A stretch of 64,000 nt of DNA from Paracoccaceae bacterium. GTDB lineage: Bacteria > Pseudomonadota > Alphaproteobacteria > Rhodobacterales > Rhodobacteraceae. A program made the position numbers and the translations under genes. Below are positions 27,417-35,416 of the stretch, in pieces (the stretch's first letter is position 1; every line of letters begins with the position of its first letter). The DNA lies in assembly GCA_019090795.1 (NCBI GenBank), contig JAHRVG010000025.1, positions 1 to 64,000 on the forward strand. Reading direction: 5' to 3'. Under the pieces are notes generated by a model. That model saw nothing but the letters and a program-made list of their open reading frames with translations, had not been told where the DNA came from and searched no databases.

Positions 27417-27489
27417 AGTGAGTAAAAAGGCACTCCGGCGAGGGTCTACAACATGCAGAGCCGCCGGGGTGCCATACTCGCTACTCACT
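27417..27489. ncRNA. Candidate small structured RNA (nested hairpin)
   Basis: An outer perfect 8-bp stem (AGTGAGTA 27417-27424, TACTCACT 27482-27489) encloses an asymmetric internal loop and an inner 12-bp stem (GGCACTCCGGCG 27429-27440, CGCCGGGGTGCC 27462-27473, one G-U pair on the plus strand) with a 21-nt apical loop. It lies in a 486-bp gap between protein genes. On the plus strand a terminator-like stem with seven T follows at 27540-27570. On the minus strand the inner stem is itself followed by TTTTT. The strand and exact ends are therefore open. It does not match tRNA, tmRNA, SRP or RNase P RNA as I know them; 6S RNA cannot be excluded. Confidence 0.45.
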
Positions 27490-27539
27490 TACGCGCAAAA
27501 CCTTTATTGGCTGGAAACAGTGCGATTCTGTGATGCAAA

Positions 27540-27570
27540 TGGGGCTTTTTAAAGAAGTCTCAATTTTTTT
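27540..27570 (+). terminator. Terminator-like hairpin with T7 tail
   Basis: GGGGCTT (27541-27547) pairs with AAGTCTC (27555-27561), using two G-U pairs, and is followed by AA and seven T (27564-27570). It would end a plus-strand RNA starting in the 27350-27420 region. The weak stem lowers confidence. Confidence 0.4.
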
Positions 27571-27622
27571 GCCAAAAAGGAAATTACTTGCCATAGCGCC
27601 ATGATGAATCCAGAATGTTACC

Positions 27623-27970
27623 ATGAGCTTTCAAACTGTCACTCCATTACCCCCCTCCGGGCCCAATACCGAAACGGTTAATTTTCATCGTACCGAGCTT
27701 GGCCCGATCATGCAGTTATACGGGCGAATGGTGGCAGCAGGAGAATGGCGCGATTATGGTATTTCGAGCTTGCGTGAAGTTGCTGTTTTTTCGGTTTTCC
27801 GCCGAACGGCAGAACACGCGCTGTACCGGGTTGAAAAACGGCCGAAACTTGCGACAAAACAGGGCATGTATTCGGTTGTAGGCACGGATGGCCGCATCCT
27901 TAAGCGGGGCCAAGACTTGAAATCCGTTTTGCGGGTGTTGGAACGCAAACTGATCCGTTCAGTCAGATAA
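27623..27970 (+). CDS. DUF2794 domain protein
   Basis: A 115-residue protein of unknown function, conserved in alphaproteobacteria. The DUF2794 pattern is visible: VNFHRTELGPIMQLYGRMVAAGEWRDYGI in the first half (adjoining blocks), then SVFRRTAEHALYRVEKRP and LKRGQDLKSVLRVLERKL. There are no transmembrane segments, no signal peptide and no obvious catalytic motif. No clear Shine-Dalgarno sequence precedes the ATG. Its 3' end overlaps the 3' end of the convergent C40 peptidase gene by 12 bp. Confidence 0.88.
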   Translation: MSFQTVTPLPPSGPNTETVNFHRTELGPIMQLYGRMVAAGEWRDYGISSLREVAVFSVFRRTAEHALYRVEKRPKLATKQGMYSVVGTDGRILKRGQDLKSVLRVLERKLIRSVR

Positions 27971-28798
27971 TCGACGTCGAGTTGTAATCTGTCCCGCGCC
28001 TGCGGCTACAACTCTCGCGCTAACATCTGCCAAGGGTTCACTAGTCACGGCCATGAAATGCGCGTTTGCGTGTAAAATTTGGGCGCCGTCCTGCATTATT
28101 CCTACATGCCCTTTCCAGAAAACCAGATCGCCCCGTTGTAATTCCGCGTCTTGCGTAAGTGCGGTACCGAGCGATTTTTCTTGCAAGTCACTGTCGCGCG
28201 GGCAGGTTATCCCCTGCGCCCTCAAGGCGATATGTACAAGGGCGGAACAATCCAACCCTGTGTTGCTGTCTCCGCCCCACAAATAGGGTACGCGCAAAAA
28301 TGATTCTGCAACTGTGACAAAATCCGTAAAGTTTCGCCCCAAGGGCGCAATCTGTTGCAAGGGAATGAAACCGCCTGTGGCCAGTTGGCAATAGCCGTTT
28401 TCGGCCCTCGCAATATTGATATAAGCTGCAAAAGGCAGGCCCATCAGCGGTATCGTCTTAAGCTGGGGCTCAGGATAAATATGTGCGCCTAGTGAGCAAA
28501 TGATATGAGTGGGTTCAACAAAAACACCCAAATTGGCTTGCTGGATATAGCCCACATAATTGCCGTCCTGTGCCTGTCCAAAGCAATAACCAGCCCCCGA
28601 ATCCGGTTCCAATACCAGAAAGCTGTCGCCAAACAGTAATTGCCGTTCCAATCCGCCGCGCGGTTCCCGCAAAAGGTTTGCAACGGGCGCAATAACGGAA
28701 CTCATCGTCCCTTCAACAAAGGAAACGCCTTTAACTTTATCCCGTAAAGACACATGGGCCACGCGGGCATTGCAAGGTGTCAACCGGCGGTCAGTCAT
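27959..28798 (-). CDS. NlpC/P60 (C40) family peptidase with SH3 domains
   Basis: A 279-residue putative murein-peptide hydrolase. Two SH3b-like domains (about 30-95 and 97-150) precede an NlpC/P60 domain with the triad C184 (GLDCSALVH), H231 (GHVGIM) and H243 (HANAH). This layout matches YkfC/dipeptidyl-peptidase VI-like enzymes that cut gamma-D-glutamyl-diamino-acid bonds and often act in the cytoplasm on recycled wall peptides. No signal peptide is seen, in keeping with that. It overlaps the upstream leucyl aminopeptidase gene by 4 nt; the pair looks like a peptide-recycling operon. Confidence 0.9.
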   Translation of the reverse strand: MTDRRLTPCNARVAHVSLRDKVKGVSFVEGTMSSVIAPVANLLREPRGGLERQLLFGDSFLVLEPDSGAGYCFGQAQDGNYVGYIQQANLGVFVEPTHIICSLGAHIYPEPQLKTIPLMGLPFAAYINIARAENGYCQLATGGFIPLQQIAPLGRNFTDFVTVAESFLRVPYLWGGDSNTGLDCSALVHIALRAQGITCPRDSDLQEKSLGTALTQDAELQRGDLVFWKGHVGIMQDGAQILHANAHFMAVTSEPLADVSARVVAAGAGQITTRRRLSD

Positions 28799-30183
28799 TT
28801 TGGAAACCTTTGCTCAATCACTTGCAAAATTGCCCGTGCAGATTGGCAAGCCCCGCCTTTGCTGCGCGCAGATTTTGCCACAGGGGTCCAGCCGTACAGA
28901 TCCAGATGAACAAAGCTTTGCGCGTTTTCGACAAAGCGGCGCAGAAACAGTGCGGCAGTGATTGAGCCGGCAAACCCTCCAGTGGGTGCGTTGTCCAGAT
29001 CAGCTATATCCGGCTCCAGCGTGGCCTCATAAGGATCCCAAAACGGCATGCGCCACAGCGGGTCGCTGCACTGTTTTGCAGCCTGCGCCACTTCTGCCGC
29101 AAGTGCGTCATCATCGGTAAAGAACGGTGGCACATCCGGCCCCAGCGCAACACGCGCAGCACCGGTAAGGGTAGCATTGCAGATCAAAAGGTCTGGCGAT
29201 TCCTCATCTCCGTAGGCCAGAGCATCAGCCAAAACCAGTCGCCCCTCGGCATCTGTGTTGTTGATTTCAACCGTCAGCCCTTTGCGTGAGGTGAGCACGT
29301 CTTGAGGGCGGAATGCGTTTGCGGAAATAGAGTTTTCGACTGCAGGCACCAGCACCCGCAATCGAATGGGCAGTTCCAGCGACATTATCATATGGGCTAA
29401 ACCCATAACGGTGGCCGCCCCGCCCATGTCTTTCTTCATCAACCCCATCGAGGCTCCGGGCTTGATGTTCAGCCCGCCCGTATCAAAGCAAACCCCTTTG
29501 CCCACGAGCGTCACCTTTGGTGCGTCCAATTTACCCCAGCGCATATCCAGCAATCGGGGGGCCTGATCCGACGCGCGGCCAACGGCATGGATCATCGGAA
29601 AATTCTGTTCCAGCAACGCCTCTGCGTGAATTGCAGTACATTCAGCCCCGTGTGCTTTGCCGAGATTATAGAATGCCTGTTCGAGTGCCTCTGGCCCCAT
29701 GTCGGATGCGGGTGTATTAATCAGGTCGCGGGTTAGAAAATCCCCTGCAACCAGTGTTTCCAGCCGCTTGGCATTCAAAGTATCCGGTGCTGCCAGTCGT
29801 GCCTTGGCGGCGGATTTCTCTTTATAGCGATTGAAAACATAGGCAGACAACAACCACGCAAGTGCTGCCTCCTCCAATTCTTCACCTTCTAGCCCCGAAG
29901 CAAGATAGTATTCCCCCTCGGGCAAGGCCGTTGCAACGGTTCCCATGTGCAACCGCCCCCGTATGCGCGATTTGGCATCACCCCAACCCGCCGCAACGCG
30001 CGCGGGTGCGCCGTCTTTGCCGGGGATTAGAACGGTTTGTCCCAGTTTAGCGGTAAAAGCATTTGCCTTTAGCCAGTTTCGGGTCTCATCGCTTGCCGCC
30101 TCCAGATAAGGGGGCAGGTTCTTCTTTGAAACCACATCCACAGGAATGGACTGGTCACTAAATTGCGCAAATTTTACTGACAT
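28795..30183 (-). CDS. Leucyl aminopeptidase family protein (M17)
   Basis: A 462-residue zinc/manganese aminopeptidase that removes N-terminal residues from peptides. The M17 catalytic signature NTDAEGRLVLADALAYG is present, together with the metal-binding lysine region LVGKGVCFDTGGLNIKP and KKDMGGAA. The N-terminal domain is divergent, as expected for the family. The ATG is preceded by GGAGCAG. Coupling by a 4-nt overlap to the NlpC/P60 gene suggests that the two break down cell-wall or other peptides in sequence. Confidence 0.92.
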   Translation of the reverse strand: MSVKFAQFSDQSIPVDVVSKKNLPPYLEAASDETRNWLKANAFTAKLGQTVLIPGKDGAPARVAAGWGDAKSRIRGRLHMGTVATALPEGEYYLASGLEGEELEEAALAWLLSAYVFNRYKEKSAAKARLAAPDTLNAKRLETLVAGDFLTRDLINTPASDMGPEALEQAFYNLGKAHGAECTAIHAEALLEQNFPMIHAVGRASDQAPRLLDMRWGKLDAPKVTLVGKGVCFDTGGLNIKPGASMGLMKKDMGGAATVMGLAHMIMSLELPIRLRVLVPAVENSISANAFRPQDVLTSRKGLTVEINNTDAEGRLVLADALAYGDEESPDLLICNATLTGAARVALGPDVPPFFTDDDALAAEVAQAAKQCSDPLWRMPFWDPYEATLEPDIADLDNAPTGGFAGSITAALFLRRFVENAQSFVHLDLYGWTPVAKSARSKGGACQSARAILQVIEQRFPK

Positions 30184-30258
30184 AGGGCTGCTCCGTTGTT
30201 TTGGGCAACCTTATTTCGTTTTTCCGGCTTTTGAAATCACCAATGAATTGCGCAGATA

Positions 30259-30642
30259 TTATCCGGAGCGATCCGCCAGTTCCACCGCACAAAACAAGGA
30301 CGATTCACCAAGCCGTAGCAAACGCCAAGCTAGAGCGGCGGCTGTAACGGGTTGGTTTTCTCCGATTGCAATGGCCAAACCGCGTGCGACATCGGCAAAC
30401 ACTAGCAGCCCGATTTGCGTGCTCATACACACTAAAGAGGCTGAAACCCTGCCCACCACCGCCATTTCACCAGCATGAAAGGCCAATTCAAGTTTGCACA
30501 GGCGATCCGAAATTTCGAAAACTGCCCGCTCCACCACGTCGCGACCGGGTTCCTGCCCAAGCGAGGCCTGCAAAGTTTCTATCGCATCACAATGCACTAA
30601 GGGTGCCTCTGAAAAATCCAGAGGTATTACATTATTCGTCAT
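30259..30642 (-). CDS. Hypothetical protein, 127 aa
   Basis: I do not recognise this protein. It is soluble by sequence, largely helical and alanine/leucine-rich, with no signal peptide and no metal-binding clusters. The C-terminal half (AALAWRLLRLGESSLFCAVELADRSG, in two neighbouring blocks) looks well structured. It is transcribed alone, 75 bp before the aminopeptidase gene on the same strand and divergent from the carbonic anhydrase gene. Coding is supported by a full-length frame, a regular codon pattern, and position between two genuine genes without overlap. Confidence 0.65.
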   Translation of the reverse strand: MTNNVIPLDFSEAPLVHCDAIETLQASLGQEPGRDVVERAVFEISDRLCKLELAFHAGEMAVVGRVSASLVCMSTQIGLLVFADVARGLAIAIGENQPVTAAALAWRLLRLGESSLFCAVELADRSG

Positions 30643-30786
30643 TTTTCGCCCACTCGTTTACTCTTTTCCCTAGAAGTATCTTATACGCAAAGTTTGAAGT
30701 TTTCATAACAACTGTGCCCGCTGGTGCTTGCAATTTACACACAAATTGACGAAAACTCAGATAGTGAGCAAAAGGACTACCCAAAG

Positions 30787-31440
30787 ATGGAATTCGCCAA
30801 ACCCCTGCCAAAGTCGTTGAGTGATCGTTATCGAGGCTGGCGTGCAACCCAGTTCGAGGACAACAAAGCATGGTATGCGCGGCTGGCGGATGAAGGCCAA
30901 CATCCCCGTGCGATGATCATTTCCTGTTGCGATAGCCGGGTACATGCGACATCCGTTTTTGGCGCGGACACGGGCGAATTTTTTATTCATCGTAACATTG
31001 CCAATCTGGTGCCGCCCTTTGTGACAGACGGAGATCACCACGGCACATCGGCGGCGATTGAATATGCGGTTAACACATTGCGCGTGGCCAATATCATTGT
31101 AATGGGTCATTCAAACTGTGGCGGTGTCACTGGTTGCCATGACATGTGTTCCGGCAGTGCCCCGGAACTGGAGGCAGAGACCAGCTTTGTTGGCCGCTGG
31201 ATGGATATTCTGCGATCGGGCTATGACAAGGCGGTCAAGGTCGGTGGCGACAGGGCCGACCAGATCAGCATGATGGAGCGCGAGGCGGTTCTTGTGTCGT
31301 TGGAGAACCTGATGAGTTTTCCTTTTGTACGCGAAAAGGTCGAGAATGATGAAATGAGCTTGCACGGTGTCTGGCTGGACATCCGCGATGGTGGGTTGGA
31401 GCAATACATCAGCAGGTTAGACGAATTCCAGAAAGTATAG
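30787..31440 (+). CDS. Beta-class carbonic anhydrase
   Basis: A 217-residue enzyme that interconverts CO2 and bicarbonate. The zinc ligands C48, H108 and C111 and the catalytic pair D49-R51 (CDSRV) are all visible, with HRNIANLVPP and GHSNCGGV as classic motifs. The ATG at 30787 begins the conserved part; the frame is open from 30724 but the extension has no family features. It probably has its own promoter in the 144-bp gap shared with the divergent hypothetical gene. Confidence 0.93.
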   Translation: MEFAKPLPKSLSDRYRGWRATQFEDNKAWYARLADEGQHPRAMIISCCDSRVHATSVFGADTGEFFIHRNIANLVPPFVTDGDHHGTSAAIEYAVNTLRVANIIVMGHSNCGGVTGCHDMCSGSAPELEAETSFVGRWMDILRSGYDKAVKVGGDRADQISMMEREAVLVSLENLMSFPFVREKVENDEMSLHGVWLDIRDGGLEQYISRLDEFQKV

Positions 31441-31487
31441 CCCTGTATGTAAGACGCCTTCAATGAATCACGACTTACGAAGCGGCA

Positions 31488-31520
31488 CAAAAATGGCAGC
31501 ATCCGTCACCAGATGCTGCC
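31488..31520 (-). terminator. Rho-independent terminator after asd
   Basis: On the minus strand a perfect 9-bp stem (GGCAGCATC / GATGCTGCC, arms 31512-31520 and 31495-31503) with an 8-nt loop is followed by ATTTTTG. It lies 23 bp beyond the asd stop. Confidence 0.8.
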
Positions 31521-31542
31521 CGAAATTGTTGTCTTCAGGCGT

Positions 31543-32565
31543 TTAGCCCTTTTTCAGAACCCGCCGCCCCAACAGCTCTGCAATCTGAACTGCATTTAAT
31601 GCGGCACCTTTGCGCAAGTTGTCAGATACACACCAAAGGTTGATGCCATTATCAATCGTAGGATCTTGGCGGATACGGCTGATATAGGTTGCGTATTCAC
31701 CCACACATTCGGACGGGGTGATATAGCCACCATCCTCACGCTTATCGACCACCAGAATACCGGGTGATTCACGCAGGATTTCGCGGGCTTCTGCCTCATC
31801 AAGGAAATCCTCAAACTCGATATTTATGGCCTCAGAGTGGCCGACAAATACCGGCACCCGCACACAAGTGGCGGTGACCTTGATGGATTTATCGATGATC
31901 TTCTTGGTTTCCGCGACCATTTTCCATTCTTCTTTGGTCTGGCCGTCTTCCATGAATACGTCGATATGCGGGATCACGTTAAAGGCGATCTCTTTGGGGT
32001 AAACGCTGGCTTCAACCTCTTGACCGGGCACGTATTTGCCTTTGGTCTGGTTCCACAGCTCTTCAATCGCCGCCTTGCCGGAGCCGGACACGGATTGATA
32101 GGTCGACACAACCACCCGCTTGATCCGCGCACGGTCATGCAGCGGTTTCAGGGCCACAACCATCTGGGCGGTGGAACAGTTCGGGTTGGCGATAATGTTT
32201 TTATTGGAATACTGCATGATGTCGTCCGGATTACATTCCGGCACGATCAGCGGTACCTTTGGATCATAGCGATACAGGGAGGAGTTATCAATCACCACGC
32301 AACCAGCCTTGGCAGCAATCGGCGCGTACTTCTTGGTCGCATCAGAACCCACGGCGAACAACGCCATGTCCCAGCCGGTAAAGTCGAAGGTGTCCAGATC
32401 CCCGGTCTTTAACGTCTTGTCGCCATAGCCTACTTCGGTTCCCTTGGAATTGCGGCTCGCAAGCACGGCAATCTCTTCAATTGGAAACTGGCGCTCTGCC
32501 AGAATGTTCAGCATTTCGCGGCCCACATTGCCTGTGGCACCAACGACAACAACACGGTAGCCCAT
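31543..32565 (-). CDS. asd: Aspartate-semialdehyde dehydrogenase
   Basis: A 340-residue NADP-dependent enzyme that reduces aspartyl phosphate to aspartate semialdehyde, the branch point to lysine/diaminopimelate, threonine and methionine. The nucleotide-binding motif GATGNVG lies at residues 9-15 and the catalytic cysteine is C130 in NPNCSTAQ. The active-site histidine region VFVGHSEA is near residue 250. AGGAGAA lies 6 nt before the ATG at 32565; the frame opening at 32637 adds residues with no family match. It is monocistronic, with a terminator at 31488-31520. Confidence 0.95.
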   Translation of the reverse strand: MGYRVVVVGATGNVGREMLNILAERQFPIEEIAVLASRNSKGTEVGYGDKTLKTGDLDTFDFTGWDMALFAVGSDATKKYAPIAAKAGCVVIDNSSLYRYDPKVPLIVPECNPDDIMQYSNKNIIANPNCSTAQMVVALKPLHDRARIKRVVVSTYQSVSGSGKAAIEELWNQTKGKYVPGQEVEASVYPKEIAFNVIPHIDVFMEDGQTKEEWKMVAETKKIIDKSIKVTATCVRVPVFVGHSEAINIEFEDFLDEAEAREILRESPGILVVDKREDGGYITPSECVGEYATYISRIRQDPTIDNGINLWCVSDNLRKGAALNAVQIAELLGRRVLKKG

Positions 32566-32682
32566 GTCTGTTCTCCTACAATTTGGTTTTTGGACAGCGA
32601 TGCCATAGCGGTTTCGTGAAGGCGGGGGAATAGCCAAACGGTTGATTAAGACTATGCTGGGGATGATTTAGGAGGATTCCCG

Positions 32683-33036
32683 ATGAAAAGAGCCATATTT
32701 GCCGCTGTTTTGACCATGGTCAGCACCGGGTCACAGGCCGGTACGCCAGTTATAGAGGGCGTGAAGGCCATAAAATCCGGCTTTGTCTGGCGTTTCGACG
32801 TCACCCTGCGCCATGCAGATACCGGATGGAATCACTACGCCGACGGCTGGGGCGTCTATCTGGAGGATGGAACCGAGCTGGGCTACCGCTTTCTGGCGCA
32901 CCCGCATGTGAATGAGCAGCCGTTTACGCGATCACTGGGCAATGTGAAAATCCCGCTTGGTACGGGCTGGGTAAAGATCGTGCCCCATGATCTGGTGCAT
33001 GGGGAAGGTGAGGAGTATTTGGTGGAGTTGAAGTAG
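32683..33036 (+). CDS. Hypothetical exported protein, 117 aa
   Basis: A small protein with a clear Sec signal peptide (MKRAIFAAVLTMVSTGSQA, cleavage about residue 19) and a mature part of about 98 residues rich in aromatic residues and histidine (GWNHYADGWGVYLEDG, HPHVNEQPF, VPHDLVHGEGEEY). It looks like a small beta-rich periplasmic protein. AGGAGG stands 8 nt before the ATG, an unusually good ribosome site, so it may be well expressed. The function is unknown to me. It is divergent from asd and stands alone. Confidence 0.8.
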   Translation: MKRAIFAAVLTMVSTGSQAGTPVIEGVKAIKSGFVWRFDVTLRHADTGWNHYADGWGVYLEDGTELGYRFLAHPHVNEQPFTRSLGNVKIPLGTGWVKIVPHDLVHGEGEEYLVELK

Positions 33037-33287
33037 CTTACAAAGAGGCGGTTTCACTAACTACATTGGCAGCCTGCTGATGGTGTATAGAAGTTTGTGG
33101 TGTTGTAAAGTCGGAGGTTTTTGGGGCGGTCAAATGTCAGCTAAGCGGACTTTGCCGCCTTCCCTTGTTAGACCACCAATGACGGCTCTGCCGCAAAAGC
33201 TGTTGCTGAACGGTGCACGCAATAAAATCTGCCAGAGCAGGATTTATCTCCATCAAAACGCGAAATGGTTCGCTGTTCAGTGCCGAA

Positions 33288-34493
33288 TTAGGCAAGTACG
33301 GGTTTCTTGTTCTCTTCAATTGGCATGTGGATGATTGCGGCAAGCACCCCAAATATAATTGCGGCCCACCACATAGGCGTGTAACTTTGATAAATGTCGA
33401 AAATTCGCCCCCCAAGCCACGCCCCGGCAAAACTCCCGACTTGGTGGCTAAAGAACACCAGCCCTGCCAAAGTCGATAAGTACGTGAGACCTTGGGTCTG
33501 CGCGACCAATCCCATCGTAAATGGGACCGTCGAAAGCCATAGAATCCCCATAACGATCGAAAAAATGTAGATCGTCATAGGAGAAACAGGTGTAAGAATA
33601 AAGATTGCTATGACGACAGCGCGGGTCAAGTAAATACTCGCTAACATGTTCTTTTTAGAGTAAATTTGCCCACTCCATCCGGCCAAGAATGAGCCTGCAA
33701 TATTAAATAACCCAATCAAGGCTAGTGACCACCCCCCGACAATGATCGGCAATCCAAGGTCAGTAATATAGGCTGGCAGATGTGTCCCAATGAATGCAAC
33801 GTGGAAACCGCAGACGAAGAAGCCAAAGAATAGGCACAAATAACTACGATCGCCGAACGCGGTCTTTATAGCTTTGCCAAAGGCGCCTGCGCCTTGCGCG
33901 GCGGCTGTTGGTACGGACACACGCGCCACAAAAATCAGGAATGGCAAGATTGCAACAAAGCTGAGACTGATAAGAACTATTGTGCGCTGCCAGCCAAAAT
34001 AGCCAATCATCGCGGACGTGGCCGGCGCTGCCGCAAACATCCCGAAGGAAGCAGCAGCTGTCCCAAGTCCCATCACAAAACTCCGCTGCTTAGCTGTAAC
34101 GACCTTGCTTAATGCAGCAATAACCACAGGGAAAGAGCATGCCCCAGTCCCAATGCCGACAATCACGCCAGAAAACACAAAGACCTCTTGGTTAATAACT
34201 GAACCCCTGAGAAAAAATCCAAGTGCAGCGCATATCGCGCCGAACGCTAGAACGCGCGCGGTCCCGTAACGGTCTGCAGCCATACCAGCGAAAGGCTGTG
34301 TGAACCCCCATGCCAAAGCCTGAATAGCTACGGACAAAGAAAAAACTTCACGTCCCCAACCCAGATCAGCTGACATGGGGCGAAGGAAGACCCCAAACGT
34401 TGCAGAAAAGCCAAACCCGAGGAAGGCAATGACACAACCTGCAAGAATGGCTGCGTTTACAGTTGATTTAGGAAGCGTTGAATTCTCGTTCAT
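33288..34493 (-). CDS. MFS transporter
   Basis: A 401-residue major-facilitator protein with 12 predicted hydrophobic helices. Family features are GFSATFGVFLRPMSADLGW near residue 25 (as in the monocarboxylate/oxalate-formate-type subgroup), the GMAADRYGTARVL loop between helices 2 and 3, and the pseudo-repeat in the second half. The substrate is unknown. It is flanked by AT-richer non-coding sequence on both sides (251 and 313 bp), unlike the packed neighbourhood, so it may have been acquired or have lost partner genes. Confidence 0.9.
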   Translation of the reverse strand: MNENSTLPKSTVNAAILAGCVIAFLGFGFSATFGVFLRPMSADLGWGREVFSLSVAIQALAWGFTQPFAGMAADRYGTARVLAFGAICAALGFFLRGSVINQEVFVFSGVIVGIGTGACSFPVVIAALSKVVTAKQRSFVMGLGTAAASFGMFAAAPATSAMIGYFGWQRTIVLISLSFVAILPFLIFVARVSVPTAAAQGAGAFGKAIKTAFGDRSYLCLFFGFFVCGFHVAFIGTHLPAYITDLGLPIIVGGWSLALIGLFNIAGSFLAGWSGQIYSKKNMLASIYLTRAVVIAIFILTPVSPMTIYIFSIVMGILWLSTVPFTMGLVAQTQGLTYLSTLAGLVFFSHQVGSFAGAWLGGRIFDIYQSYTPMWWAAIIFGVLAAIIHMPIEENKKPVLA

Positions 34494-34806
34494 CTGTTCT
34501 CGCCAAACGTAGAAAATGGAGATGACTTACCTTCATGCACTTGTTGCCTAAAAACAAGGCGCATTTATGAAGTCACAATCCCTAAGTAAATCCATTTTGG
34601 TGTGGCCAAATGTGTGGCAATCGAGTTTGAATTGGGTATCCAACTCTTGTCTGAGGACTCAAAGGCCGCCATTCATTTAATGTACTCAAAATGTCATAAA
34701 GGGCTCAAACCAGCCATCCACTTTAAAATGATCCAATTAACAATAAGGATCATCGTCTTTTCAAATGAACTGCGCGCACGGCCCATTATTCAACAGCTGA
34801 TAGGTT
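34494..34806. other. Gene-free stretch upstream of the MFS gene
   Basis: No supported gene is seen in these 313 bp. They hold an imperfect inverted repeat (CTTGTT 34540-34545 with AACAAG 34553-34558, flanked by TGC and GCA), about 45 bp before the MFS start and suited to be an operator. There is also a short direct repeat, GTGTGGC, at 34600-34606 and 34612-34618. An 88-codon plus-strand frame starting at 34602 runs into the antisense of the GST gene and is not considered coding. Confidence 0.5.
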
Positions 34807-35406
34807 CTATGATTCCGCCCGGATCTTATCCGCCCGCTTATAACCCTCACGCCCGATCATTCTCTTGATATATGCCCTAATCGGCCCGTCCCCCAGATCG
34901 AAACCGGCGCTGCGTGCCCAGCCACCGCAATGGGCCAGCACGATGTCGGGCACCGTCATCTCCTCGCCCATCAGATAGGTGTTATCGCCGAGGCGTTTTT
35001 CCAGCGCTTTGATAGAACGGGAAAATTCCCATCGCAGGGTCTCTTTGATTTCCGGCACACGTTTTTCCTCTGGCAGAATAAAAGTGTTGCGCGCAGCGGT
35101 CCAAAGACAGCCATCAATCTCGTCGTTGATGAAGTGCAATATACTGTCCTGATGCGCCCGTTCAACAGTACCGGCGGCATAGGTGAACTGTCCGTGTTTA
35201 TCGGCCAGATACTGGATAATCGCCACCGAATCGATGATTGCAGCATCGTCCGCGATCAGCACCGGCACCTTGCCAGTCGGGTTAAGGCGTTTGATTTCCT
35301 CGCCATGGGGGTAATCTGGTGTCAGCTTGTATTCCAGCCCCAGTTCTTCGAGCATCCAAAGCACCCGAAAAGCGCGGGTTTTGGGTGATCCTACCAGTGT
35401 GTACAT
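34807..35406 (-). CDS. Glutathione S-transferase family protein
   Basis: A 199-residue GST-fold protein. The N-terminal thioredoxin-like domain has TLVGSPKTRAFRVLWMLEELGLEY, GKVPVLIADDAAIIDSVAIIQYL with the conserved cis-proline and the glutathione-binding serine region, followed by an all-helical C-terminal domain with the VPDIVLAHC motif near residue 150. The substrate is unknown. It is the last gene of the leuS-lptE-holA-gst minus-strand cluster, 10 bp after holA. Confidence 0.9.
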   Translation of the reverse strand: MYTLVGSPKTRAFRVLWMLEELGLEYKLTPDYPHGEEIKRLNPTGKVPVLIADDAAIIDSVAIIQYLADKHGQFTYAAGTVERAHQDSILHFINDEIDGCLWTAARNTFILPEEKRVPEIKETLRWEFSRSIKALEKRLGDNTYLMGEEMTVPDIVLAHCGGWARSAGFDLGDGPIRAYIKRMIGREGYKRADKIRAES

Positions 35407-35416
35407 GTCAAACTCC

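Noticed and set aside
27340-27552. 70-codon frame across the non-coding island
   Set aside because: It coincides with the strong inverted repeats; the base pairing explains the conservation-like appearance better than coding, and there is no ribosome site.
33080-33334. 84-codon plus-strand frame between the exported protein and the MFS gene
   Set aside because: Overlaps the 3' end of the MFS gene on the other strand, with a basic, cysteine-rich translation that looks like non-coding DNA.
34602-34868. 88-codon frame in the gap upstream of the MFS gene
   Set aside because: No ribosome site, it runs into the antisense of the GST gene, and the translation has no recognisable pattern.
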